This document shows, one piece after another, positions 56,748 to 64,000 of a stretch of 64,000 nt of DNA. Within the stretch, counting starts at the first letter, position 1. Every line of letters starts with the position of its first letter. The translations under genes and the position numbers were made by a program. The DNA comes from Pseudosulfitobacter sp. DSM 107133 (GTDB lineage: Bacteria > Pseudomonadota > Alphaproteobacteria > Rhodobacterales > Rhodobacteraceae): contig NZ_CP085154.1 in NCBI RefSeq assembly GCF_022788695.1, positions 2,542,001 through 2,606,000 on the forward strand. Reading direction: 5' to 3'. The notes below the pieces were generated by a model, which was not told the origin of the DNA, did not search any database, and saw only the letters and a program-made list of their open reading frames with translations.

Positions 56748-57598
56748 AACGCAGATCCCTGATGCTGGGATTGGTGACGCTTGCCCTGCCTCTGGGCGCG
56801 CTTGCGCAACCCTATGATACCAGCCGCGTCGTCGCCATTGGCGGTGCCACCACCGAAATCGTCTATGCCTTGGGGGCGGCCGACAAGCTGGTGGCACGCG
56901 ATTCTACGTCGACCTTTCCGGCCCGCGCGCAAACCCTGCCCGACATTGGGTATATGCGTGCACTGGCCGCCGAAGGCGTGCTGAGCGTGCAGCCCACACT
57001 GATCCTGACCGAACCGGGAGCCGGCCCGCCCGAGACGATATCCGTGCTTCAGGCCGCGTCGGTGCCGATGGTGGTGGTGCCCGCGCCCTTCTCCGGCGAA
57101 GGGATTCTGGCCAAGATCACAGCCATTGGCGATGCGCTTGGAATGCCGGACAAGGCGCAAATGCTGAGCGACCAAGTGCGCGCCGGACTGGACGATGTGG
57201 CAACGCAGGTCGCCAACGATGACACTGCCCCCAAACGCGTTCTCTTCGTGCTCAGCACGCAGGGCGGGCGCATCATGGCATCGGGCACCAACACGGCGGC
57301 AGACGGGATCATCGCGATGGCGGGTGGCATCAATGCCATCGACCAGTTCGAAGGTTACCGCCAGCTGACCGCCGAAGCCATCGCCGTTGCAGCCCCCGAC
57401 GTGGTGCTGATGATGGACCGCGAAGGCGATCATGCCAGCACCGCCGAAGCGCTGTTTGCCATGCCCGAAATGGCCACCACCCCGGCGGCCCAAACGGGCG
57501 CGCTGGTCAAGATGGACGGGCTGTTGCTGCTGGGTTTTGGTCCGCGCACACCGCAGGCGGCACAGGCGCTGCATGACGTGTTGCAAGGGCAAAGCTGA
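56744..57598 (+). CDS. hmuT: heme ABC transporter substrate-binding protein
   Basis: A 284-residue cluster A-II binding protein with a signal peptide (MLGLVTLALPLGALAQ) and the segments VVAIGGATTEIVYALGAAD and IGYMRALAAEGVLSVQP. It binds heme in the periplasm for HmuUV. ATG 56744 overlaps the hmuS TGA. Confidence 0.94.
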   Translation: MKRRSLMLGLVTLALPLGALAQPYDTSRVVAIGGATTEIVYALGAADKLVARDSTSTFPARAQTLPDIGYMRALAAEGVLSVQPTLILTEPGAGPPETISVLQAASVPMVVVPAPFSGEGILAKITAIGDALGMPDKAQMLSDQVRAGLDDVATQVANDDTAPKRVLFVLSTQGGRIMASGTNTAADGIIAMAGGINAIDQFEGYRQLTAEAIAVAAPDVVLMMDREGDHASTAEALFAMPEMATTPAAQTGALVKMDGLLLLGFGPRTPQAAQALHDVLQGQS

Positions 57599-58683
57599 TG
57601 ATGGCCAGCGACACCACCACCGACCAGCCTTTTGTCCGGGGGCCTTTTGTCGACAGGCGCAGCACCGCGCGGCGCGCGCATCTGTGGCTGGGTCTATTGC
57701 TGGTGCTGGTGTCGCTGGCCAGCCTTGCCGTGGGCGCATCCGGCACATCGCTGTGGGGGGCCTTGCTGAAACTGGCGCAGGGCGAGGCGCTGACCCTGAC
57801 CGAACGGGTGGTGCTGTGGGACATCCGCGCGCCGCGTCTGGTCATGGGCATCTGCGTGGGCAGTGCGCTGGCCGTTTCGGGCGCTGTCATGCAAGGGCTG
57901 TTCCGCAACCCGCTGGCCGATCCGGGCATTCTGGGCGTGACCACCGGCGCGTCTTTGGGGGCGATCAGTATTATCGTTCTGGGTGCCACCCTGCCCGCAG
58001 TGGTACACGCCACGCTGGGCGCGGGGCTGTTGCCGGTGGCCGCGTTTCTGGGTGCGTGGGGGTCGATGCTGTTGCTCTACCGCGTTTCGACCCGTGCCGG
58101 GCGCACCTCGGTGGCGACCATGCTGCTGGCAGGCATCGCCCTTAGCGCGCTTTTTGCAGCCTTTTCCGGCGTGTTGATCTTTCTGGCCGATGACATGCAA
58201 CTGCGTGAACTGACCTTCTGGTCGCTTGGCTCGCTGGCCGGAGCCTCGTGGGTCAAACTCAGCATTGCCGCCCCCGTCATCGTGGTGGCGGTGGCGCTGG
58301 CCTGCACATTGGGGCACGGGCTGAACGGGCTGGCTCTGGGCGAAGCTGCGGCACATCACATGGGCATTCCGGTCGAGCGGACCAAGACCGTTGCCATACT
58401 GGCCGTGTCGGCGGCCACCGGCACCGCCGTCGCCATATCGGGCGGCATCGGGTTCATCGGCATCGTGGTGCCGCACCTGCTTCGGCTGGCCACGGGGCCG
58501 GACCATCGCGGGCTGCTGGTCAACGCGGGCCTTCTGGGTGCGTCATTGCTGCTGGCGGCAGACATGATCGCGCGGGTTGTCGTCAGCCCTGCGGAACTGC
58601 CCATCGGCATTCTGACCGCCCTGCTGGGCGCTCCGGTTTTCCTGTGGATATTGCTGCGCAAGCGCGGATTGGTGGATATGTAA
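57598..58683 (+). CDS. hmuU: heme ABC transporter permease
   Basis: A 361-residue BtuC/FecCD-type permease with multiple helices, DIRAPRLVMGICVGSALAVSGAVMQGLFRNPLADPGILG and GGIGFIGIVVPHLLRL. Two tandem ATGs are possible starts (57598, 57601); the first overlaps the hmuT stop. It ends in a TAATG overlap with hmuV. Confidence 0.95.
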   Translation: MMASDTTTDQPFVRGPFVDRRSTARRAHLWLGLLLVLVSLASLAVGASGTSLWGALLKLAQGEALTLTERVVLWDIRAPRLVMGICVGSALAVSGAVMQGLFRNPLADPGILGVTTGASLGAISIIVLGATLPAVVHATLGAGLLPVAAFLGAWGSMLLLYRVSTRAGRTSVATMLLAGIALSALFAAFSGVLIFLADDMQLRELTFWSLGSLAGASWVKLSIAAPVIVVAVALACTLGHGLNGLALGEAAAHHMGIPVERTKTVAILAVSAATGTAVAISGGIGFIGIVVPHLLRLATGPDHRGLLVNAGLLGASLLLAADMIARVVVSPAELPIGILTALLGAPVFLWILLRKRGLVDM

Positions 58684-59483
58684 TGCTGAAGGCACAGAAC
58701 ATCTCGGTCAGCTATGGCCCCAAACAGGTTCTGCACGGGCTGAACCTCACCGCCCGGCCGGGCACCCTGACCGCCATCGTCGGCCCCAACGGGTCGGGCA
58801 AGACCACGCTGATGCGCGCCCTGACCGGCGACGTGACCTTTGAGGGCAGGATCACGCTGGGCGACACCGACATCGCCAAGGCCAAGCCCTATGATCTGGC
58901 CGCCCAGCGTGCGGTGTTGCCACAGGCGACGCCCCTGTCCTTTCCGTTTCAGGCGGTCGAAGTGGTGCGGCTGGGCCTGCGCGGCGGCATTGAAACCAAC
59001 GACCGGCTGGCGCTGACCGCCCTGTCGCGGGTCGGCCTCGACGGCTACGCCAACCGCTTTTACCAAGAGCTGTCAGGGGGCGAACAACAGCGCGTGCAAC
59101 TGGCCCGTGTGCTTTGCCAGGTCTGGCGCCCAGTGGTCAGCGGTGTGCCGCGCTGGCTGTTTCTGGACGAACCGGTCTCGAGCCTGGATATCGGCCACCA
59201 GCTGACGGTGATGCAGATCGCCCGCGACTTTGCCCGCGCGGGCGGCGGTGTGGTGGCGGTGATGCACGACCTGAACCTGAGCGCAATGTTCGCCCATCAG
59301 GTCGTGCTGATGCAATCGGGCCGCATTATCGTGCACGGCACGCCCGATCAGGTGCTAACCGACGCGCACGTCTCGCACGCCTATGGCTGCGACATCCGCA
59401 CCCGCACCGTCCCATCCGATGGCGGCTGGTTCATGTTGCCACAATCGGCCCGCGGCGCAGAGGCGCATCCTGTCACACCTTAG
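58683..59483 (+). CDS. hmuV: heme ABC transporter ATPase
   Basis: A 266-residue ATPase with Walker A GPNGSGKTT, signature LSGGEQQRV, Walker B WLFLDEPVSSLD and the switch His in MHDLNLS. The region before residue 1 in the same frame belongs to hmuU and is not coding for HmuV. It completes the hmuSTUV operon. Confidence 0.95.
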   Translation: MLKAQNISVSYGPKQVLHGLNLTARPGTLTAIVGPNGSGKTTLMRALTGDVTFEGRITLGDTDIAKAKPYDLAAQRAVLPQATPLSFPFQAVEVVRLGLRGGIETNDRLALTALSRVGLDGYANRFYQELSGGEQQRVQLARVLCQVWRPVVSGVPRWLFLDEPVSSLDIGHQLTVMQIARDFARAGGGVVAVMHDLNLSAMFAHQVVLMQSGRIIVHGTPDQVLTDAHVSHAYGCDIRTRTVPSDGGWFMLPQSARGAEAHPVTP

Positions 59484-59512
59484 GGTCAGGGCGTCACAGC
59501 GCCCCGCCCACC

Positions 59513-60010
59513 TCAGTCCATTTCTTCCTGACAGGCAATCGCGGCCTCCAGCGCCTGATAGCTGCCGGTCAGATCAATCGACATCACCTCACCCTCTTCG
59601 GTGTACAGCGTCATCGTATTCTTGGCCGCTATGTCGAGCAGAAAATCAGGGTTATCAAACGCAATGTCAGCCCCCGGCACATCTGCAAGATAGATGCCAA
59701 CCGCGTCTGCGTCATAGTCCTGACCGTCAAGCGAAAACAGAACCGGATAAGACGCGCCCTCTTCGATGTCGCCCCAGGCCATGTTGAAGGCCGTCACGTA
59801 TCCGCCCCCGTCACGCCGGTTGAAACCGATACGCACGACAGAGCCGTCTTCGAATTCCGACTGGATCAGGCACCCGTCGCCAAGCGTCGGATCAATCATG
59901 ACGTCCCAGTAATCCGAGCTGCCCCACGCCTCAAGTGACTGTGCATCGACAACGGATGCCACAGTGCTTGCCGCACATAGCACAGCGGCCGCAATCGCTG
60001 TAAATCTCAT
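59513..60010 (-). CDS. uncharacterised secreted protein
   Basis: A 165-residue protein with a Sec signal (AIAAAVLCAASTVASVVDAQS) and an acidic mature domain containing two Cys (CLIQSEF and IACQEEMD) that may pair. ATG 60010 follows GGGAGGG. It is convergent with hmuV and otherwise alone. I do not recognise the family and see no link to heme uptake other than location. Confidence 0.75.
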   Translation of the reverse strand: MRFTAIAAAVLCAASTVASVVDAQSLEAWGSSDYWDVMIDPTLGDGCLIQSEFEDGSVVRIGFNRRDGGGYVTAFNMAWGDIEEGASYPVLFSLDGQDYDADAVGIYLADVPGADIAFDNPDFLLDIAAKNTMTLYTEEGEVMSIDLTGSYQALEAAIACQEEMD

Positions 60011-60223
60011 TTCAAAGCCCTCCCGTTCAAGCCACGGAAAGCCTTCATCGATTCCGGAAAAAAGACAATCCTTGATCTGTCAAAAAACTTGCCAAAGCAA
60101 TTTTGCGTTTCAAGGACAGCAGCAAAGGTTGAAAGCGTAGATTTCACCAATGCTGCACTGACGACAGATCACCGCATTCAGTAGGGTCCGGGCCCATTCA
60201 TCTGGCGGCTTTTACGCATTCCA

Positions 60224-60517
60224 TCAGCAAGAAGATCCGCCATCCGGCTTGTATTGACGTCGTGTGTGTTGCGCAGACTTATCTGCAAATTCCGCTTTTG
60301 ACATTCGTGAAAGCCTGCGTTGTTGTGCCGCTTCAACGTTCTCGTCGCCCCACCAATTCGGGGTTCGAACCGTCACTGCGATCCCTGCCCTGACGGCTGC
60401 CCTCAAGCCTTCGAGGTTTGCACTTGTGACCGCCATCCGGCAGGCAAGACCGGCATCGTCAAGCGCGCGAAGTGCTGCGTCCCGAAATGCGTAAGGCGGC
60501 TCCAGAACGGCCAGCAC
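60224..60517 (-). pseudogene. remnant of a LysR-type regulator (effector-domain C-terminus)
   Basis: The 97-residue frame begins with a stretch that fits the end of a LysR effector-binding domain (AVLEPPYAFRDAALRALDDAG ... NLEGLRAAVRAGIAVTV). The DNA-binding domain and the first half of the effector domain are missing; the sequence upstream to 60606 does not continue the fold in this frame. It is best read as a truncated, non-functional LysR gene left beside the Hint-domain gene. Confidence 0.6.
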
Positions 60518-60606
60518 GATTTGGTCAAATGGTCCAGGCAGACTACCCCGCGCGGTGGTTCGACAAGCTTCGCCCCCTTGGCCGCGCTGGCCCGATCAAA
60601 CGCCGA

Positions 60607-61686
60607 TCACGCCGGACGGCAGGCCAACGGCTGCGGCATCTGTGCACATAGTGCCGCCCAGCCGTCACATTCGGTTCCCGCACCAAATTCTTCTGCCCCC
60701 TGCTGTTCGCGCACCAGTGCACGCCCTTCGCGCACGGTCAGGATACGGCGCGCCGGTTGCGCCTCGGCGTTGGATGGCACCGCCATCAGCACCCGCATCC
60801 GGGTTGCCGTATCAAGCGCCGCCAGCGCCACCTCACCCGCCAACAGCGTTTCCGAAAGCGCACCGTTCGCCAGAACGATCTCGTGATTGCTCAGCACAAG
60901 GTGGATATAGTCCACCTCACGGCAGCCCTGCATCTGCCGGACCCCGCGCAGTTCGGTCAGCGCCTTGGCCGGCACCAGAACACCCGCCTGCCCCGCCCCG
61001 CCTGGCAGCAGCATACGGTGCTGTGGCGACACCATCAGATCACCTTCGGGCAACCCGCCCCCCAGCGCACCCGCGCAAATCTGGATCGGTTTGTGCGGGT
61101 GCGCGTCGGACCCGAACACAAACCGGCGGCTGGCGATGACGCGCACGGGCCGATACCCGTTGTCCAGTGTCCAAACCCTGTCTCCCACGGCCAAACTCTC
61201 GACCGGAACCGCGCCCTGTTCGGTTTCAATCATCGTCCCCGGCGTAAAGCAGACCGGTGAATAGGCCATTTCGGCAAAGTCTTCGACAGAGACAATAGTC
61301 AGCGGCTCCCCGCTCGGGGGCTGCGCGCCAACATAGCAATATCCCCTGACGTTAAAGGCGTCGAAGTTCAGACTGACTGCAGCAAGCTTATAGCTGTCGC
61401 CCAGCGAATCCTCGACCGTTAGCAAATATTCGTTTTCGATGATCGTGCCGTGACCCCAGAACTGCCCGTCCAGGGTTTGCAAGCCCCACAGGTATTGGCC
61501 AAGGTCATCATCCCCGAACGTGGTATCGTCATCGTGAACTGAAAGCGTATCAATGGCCGCAGCGGGGTTCAGACTGATCCAGTCTGAACCAATGTTCCAG
61601 GCCCATCCGTCCGTGCTCATGACGGCGCCCCAGTTCGACGTGTTCATCTGGGAAAAGCCGAAGAATGAAACAGATTCGATTGCCAT
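60607..61686 (-). CDS. Hint (hedgehog/intein)-domain protein
   Basis: A 359-residue protein. Residues ~1-165 form an acidic, Gly/Asp-rich N-terminal part of unknown role. From ~168 a Hint domain starts with the nucleophilic Cys (VCFTPGTMIETEQGAVPVE), continues DRVWTLDNGYRPVRVIASR and has the His block VSPQHRMLLPG. Hint proteins are frequent in roseobacters and can process themselves or mature neighbours; the partner is unknown. ATG 61686 gives MAIESVSFFGFSQ; longer starts lie in a less likely frame extension. Confidence 0.85.
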   Translation of the reverse strand: MAIESVSFFGFSQMNTSNWGAVMSTDGWAWNIGSDWISLNPAAAIDTLSVHDDDTTFGDDDLGQYLWGLQTLDGQFWGHGTIIENEYLLTVEDSLGDSYKLAAVSLNFDAFNVRGYCYVGAQPPSGEPLTIVSVEDFAEMAYSPVCFTPGTMIETEQGAVPVESLAVGDRVWTLDNGYRPVRVIASRRFVFGSDAHPHKPIQICAGALGGGLPEGDLMVSPQHRMLLPGGAGQAGVLVPAKALTELRGVRQMQGCREVDYIHLVLSNHEIVLANGALSETLLAGEVALAALDTATRMRVLMAVPSNAEAQPARRILTVREGRALVREQQGAEEFGAGTECDGWAALCAQMPQPLACRPA

Positions 61687-61954
61687 GCGATATTCCCTTT
61701 TTGGCCCCGCAAGGTAGCGCATGAAAATAAACACCGAATGAAGAGCGCCAGATAGGCGCGGCACGCGCAATGATCCCCCCACAGCAATGCTGGATCGACC
61801 CCCTGACCTCTTTGGGACATCACACCATGACATGCCCGAGATGCAGCCCGCTGCCGGCACATGAGCGTTGGAAGAGGCAACTGCCATGGGGCGCCTTCTT
61901 GTCAATTTATGGATATGTAATTAGAAACCAACATTCCAATAGGAATGACCGATC
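61687..61954. promoter_or_regulatory. divergent region with palindrome before the LysR gene
   Basis: The palindrome CATTCC-AATA-GGAATG (61932-61947) ends eight bases before the LysR ATG and covers its ribosome binding site. It is a candidate autoregulatory site. The rest of the 268 bases shows nothing I can assign. Confidence 0.45.
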
Positions 61955-62842
61955 ATGCTCGACAAGTTGGAAATGTTCATCGCCCTCGCCAAGGAAGGTC
62001 ACTTTGGCCGTGCCGCCGAACGTTTGAATATCGCGCAGCCGACCCTTTCGGGGGGAATAAAGCAGCTTGAAGACCAGCTTGGCGTGCAACTGGTGTACCG
62101 TGGATCGCGCTTTGGCGGGTTGACACCCGAAGGCCAGACAGCGCTGGTCTGGGCCAGGCGGATCACCCGAGACGCCCGCCAGTTGCGCGAAGAAATGCAA
62201 ACCGGTCGCAAGGGGTTCTCGGGCGAGATTCGTCTGGCGGTGATCCCCACCGCGCAAACCTGGGCCGGGCGGCTTTGCACCGCCTTTGCCGCACTCCACC
62301 CCAATGTCCGCTTTACAATCCTGTCGCGCAACTCGCGCGAAATCCTGCAAATGCTCGAAGAATTCGAGGCCGACGCCGGCATTTCCTATCTTGAAAACGA
62401 ACCGCTGGGCCGCGTTGATACCGTCGAACTCTACGATGAAAGCTATATCCTGGTGTGCGCCGGTTCCGCGCCATTCGCCCAAAAGACCAGCATCGCGTGG
62501 TCCGAGCTGAAAGGTCAACCGCTGGCGCTGTTGACGCCCGACATGCAGAACCGCCGGATCATAGATCACCTCTTTGCCGGGGCCGGCGTTGTCCCCACGA
62601 CCTGCATCGAGGCGAATTCGATCATCGCCCTGGTGTCCAGCGTGGCCTCGGGTCATTGCATGACAGTACTGCCAAAAGACATCGCCCAGTTTCTGGCGGG
62701 CGGCAAGGATCTGGCCCTGATCCCGCTGGAAGGCAAGCCCGAGAAACAAAAGGTCGGCCTGATCCTGCCCCACCGCGACCCGCGTACGCCGATCCTGTCT
62801 GCCTTTCTGGCGCAGGCGCACAAACTGCCGCGCACCGGTTGA
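61955..62842 (+). CDS. LysR-family regulator of the formate dehydrogenase operon
   Basis: A 295-residue LysR protein: winged HTH at residues ~3-62 (ALAKEGHFGRAAERLNIAQPTLSGGIKQLE) and an effector domain. It lies directly upstream of and in the same orientation as fdsG, so it is the likely activator of formate oxidation. Its TGA is inside a small hairpin (62840-62858). Confidence 0.92.
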   Translation: MLDKLEMFIALAKEGHFGRAAERLNIAQPTLSGGIKQLEDQLGVQLVYRGSRFGGLTPEGQTALVWARRITRDARQLREEMQTGRKGFSGEIRLAVIPTAQTWAGRLCTAFAALHPNVRFTILSRNSREILQMLEEFEADAGISYLENEPLGRVDTVELYDESYILVCAGSAPFAQKTSIAWSELKGQPLALLTPDMQNRRIIDHLFAGAGVVPTTCIEANSIIALVSSVASGHCMTVLPKDIAQFLAGGKDLALIPLEGKPEKQKVGLILPHRDPRTPILSAFLAQAHKLPRTG

Positions 62843-62858
62843 TCGGAAACCCCGATCA
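62840..62858 (+). other. short hairpin at the LysR stop codon
   Basis: TGATCGG and CCGATCA are perfect seven-base arms around AAACC; the first arm includes the LysR stop codon. No T-run follows. It may separate LysR and fds transcripts partially. Confidence 0.5.
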
Positions 62859-62931
62859 CCCTACGGAACACCGTTATTGATCTGCTCCTGCATTGGTGTG
62901 CCATTGCATGCAAAACGGGAGTACGACAGCC

Positions 62932-63402
62932 ATGGCCCAATCCGCCGCCGCCATCGAAGACATCGCAAGGATCGTCAACGCGCATACCCACCTTGAAGGG
63001 CCCTTGCTGCCGCTGCTGCACGCCCTTCAGGACAGCTTTGGCTGCATCCCCGCCGAAGCCCGTGCACCAATCTGCGATGCGTTGAACATTTCACGCGCCG
63101 AACTGCACGGCGTCATCAGCTTTTACCATGATTTCCGTGACAAGCCCGCCGGTCGGCATGTGCTGAAGATCTGCCGCGCCGAGGCCTGCCAGTCGGTCGG
63201 CGGCGCGATGCTGGCCGATGCGACATTGGCCAAGCTTGGGCTGGACTGGCACGGCACGACTGCCAATGGTGCGGTGACCATCGAACCGGTCTATTGCCTT
63301 GGCCTGTGCGCCTGCGCGCCCGCCGCGATGGTCGACGACCGCGTGATCGGGCGGCTGACAACGGCCAAACTGGACAAGGTTCTGGCGGAGGCAGGCGCAT
63401 GA
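62932..63402 (+). CDS. fdsG: NAD-dependent formate dehydrogenase gamma subunit
   Basis: A 156-residue NuoE-type 2Fe-2S subunit. The cluster ligands are Cys81 and Cys86 (CRAEACQSVGG) and Cys122 and Cys126 (CLGLCACAP). ATG 62932 is chosen behind CGGGAG; in-frame starts upstream lack a site. It transfers electrons from the FdsA formate site toward FdsB. Its stop overlaps the fdsB ATG. Confidence 0.93.
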   Translation: MAQSAAAIEDIARIVNAHTHLEGPLLPLLHALQDSFGCIPAEARAPICDALNISRAELHGVISFYHDFRDKPAGRHVLKICRAEACQSVGGAMLADATLAKLGLDWHGTTANGAVTIEPVYCLGLCACAPAAMVDDRVIGRLTTAKLDKVLAEAGA

Positions 63403-64000
63403 AAATCTATGTTCCTATGGACAGCGCCGCCAAGGCACTGGGGGCCGAAGATGTCGTCGCCGCCCTGCGCGCCGCCGCCCCCGATGCGCAGATCGTGCGC
63501 ACGGGTACGCGCGGCATGATCTGGCTGGAACCGCTGGTCGAGGTCGAGATTGACGGCGTGCGCCATGGCTATGGCCCCGCAGAGCCCGAAGATGTGGCCG
63601 CGATCCTGGATGGCAGCAGCGCCAAGGCGCTTGGACCCGTTGACGATCTTGACTGGATGAAACGCCAGACCCGCCTGACCTTTGCCCGCGTCGGTGTGAT
63701 CGACCCGCTGTCGCTGGCCGACTATCAGGCCCACGGCGGTTTGGCGGGCCTGCGGCGGGCGCTGGATATGAGCGGCCAGCAGATCGTGGATGAAATCAAG
63801 ACTTCGGGCCTGCGTGGCCGGGGCGGCGCAGGCTTTCCCACCGGGATCAAGTGGCAGACCGTACACGATGCCGATGCTGCGCAGAAATACATCGTGTGCA
63901 ACGCTGATGAGGGCGACAGCGGCACATTCGCAGACCGGATGATCATGGAGGGCGACCCCTTTACCCTGATCGAAGGCATGGCCATCGCGGGGCTGGGTGT
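63399..64000 (+). CDS. fdsB: NAD-dependent formate dehydrogenase beta subunit (3' end outside window)
   Basis: The first 200 residues of a NuoF-type flavoprotein, open to the window edge. It contains the NADH/FMN segment LRGRGGAGFPTGIKW and CNADEGDSGTFADR. The N-terminal ~130 residues form the thioredoxin-like domain of the FdsB class. It reduces NAD using electrons from FdsG. Genes fdsA, fdsC and fdsD are expected just outside. Confidence 0.94.
   Translation, partial: MKIYVPMDSAAKALGAEDVVAALRAAAPDAQIVRTGTRGMIWLEPLVEVEIDGVRHGYGPAEPEDVAAILDGSSAKALGPVDDLDWMKRQTRLTFARVGVIDPLSLADYQAHGGLAGLRRALDMSGQQIVDEIKTSGLRGRGGAGFPTGIKWQTVHDADAAQKYIVCNADEGDSGTFADRMIMEGDPFTLIEGMAIAGLG

Noticed and set aside
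58248..58682. N-terminal extension of HmuV in an open frame overlapping hmuU
   Set aside because: The extension is Arg/His/Gly-rich and out of frame with hmuU coding; MLKAQNISVSYG at 58683 with TAATG coupling is the normal start.
1..64000. CRISPR arrays, tRNA or rRNA genes, insertion sequences, prophage genes
   Set aside because: Looked for spaced repeats, tRNA-like TTCGA arms with CCA, and transposase motifs; none was convincing.

Overview
The window reads as chromosomal DNA of a high-GC alphaproteobacterium, most likely a Rhodobacteraceae member (Roseobacter-type). The evidence is the accB-accC-aat / DUF2155-mlaD-NDUFA12 neighbourhood, a smo/mtlK polyol cluster like that of Rhodobacter sphaeroides, a short-chain fatty acyl regulator, a Hint-domain protein, and many LIV-type ABC transporters. 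I see no tRNA, rRNA, CRISPR array, insertion sequence or phage gene. Genes are dense, and start codons often overlap the preceding stop (ATGA, TAATG).

Layout. 1-1012: 5' part of a FliM/FliN-family gene (minus), cut by the window edge. 1097-5847: minus-strand signalling block with an SLC5-transporter/histidine-kinase fusion, a small membrane protein, a CheY-like receiver and an ScfR-type regulator. 6095-11368: divergent LIV-type ABC transporter operon. 11495-12958: acyl-CoA synthetase (minus). 13116-15602: accB-accC-aat. 15566-16779: DUF2155, MlaD and NDUFA12 (minus). 16868-19379: RidA, ClpX and ClpP. 19664-21694: PhoX phosphatase. 21835-22764: orphan ZnuA.

22946-37074 is a single minus-strand run of 14 genes. 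Transcription starts with a fused flavin monooxygenase/old-yellow-enzyme gene, followed by SDR, MarR, crotonase, acyl-CoA dehydrogenase, aryl-CoA ligase, tryptophan 2,3-dioxygenase and kynureninase. A complete LIV-type ABC transporter and a RidA protein follow. Read together it is a tryptophan -> kynurenine -> anthranilate -> anthraniloyl-CoA -> beta-oxidation-like catabolic island with its own importer. Kynurenine formamidase is the one step not encoded here.

37440-41919: RsgA, an orphan signal-less binding protein, and a thioesterase / Fe-alcohol dehydrogenase / dienoyl-CoA-isomerase-like cluster. 42158-49678: sorbitol/mannitol operon (LacI regulator, SmoEFGK, SmoS, MtlK) with a perfect TTTACGCGCGTAAA palindrome before smoE and a near copy before the regulator. 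49675-59483: heme/iron uptake island with TonB-ExbB and two ExbD proteins, HemP, a TonB-dependent receptor and divergent hmuSTUV. One ExbD carries Asn where the proton-pathway Asp is expected. 59513-61686: a secreted unknown, a LysR remnant and a Hint-domain protein. 61955-64000: LysR regulator and the start of an NAD-dependent formate dehydrogenase operon (fdsG, fdsB cut by the window edge).

The main finds are the tryptophan/anthraniloyl-CoA island with its RidA and transporter, the Asp/Asn ExbD pair, the LacI operator pair, and stem-loops placed between binding-protein and permease genes in all three binding-protein-first transporter operons.
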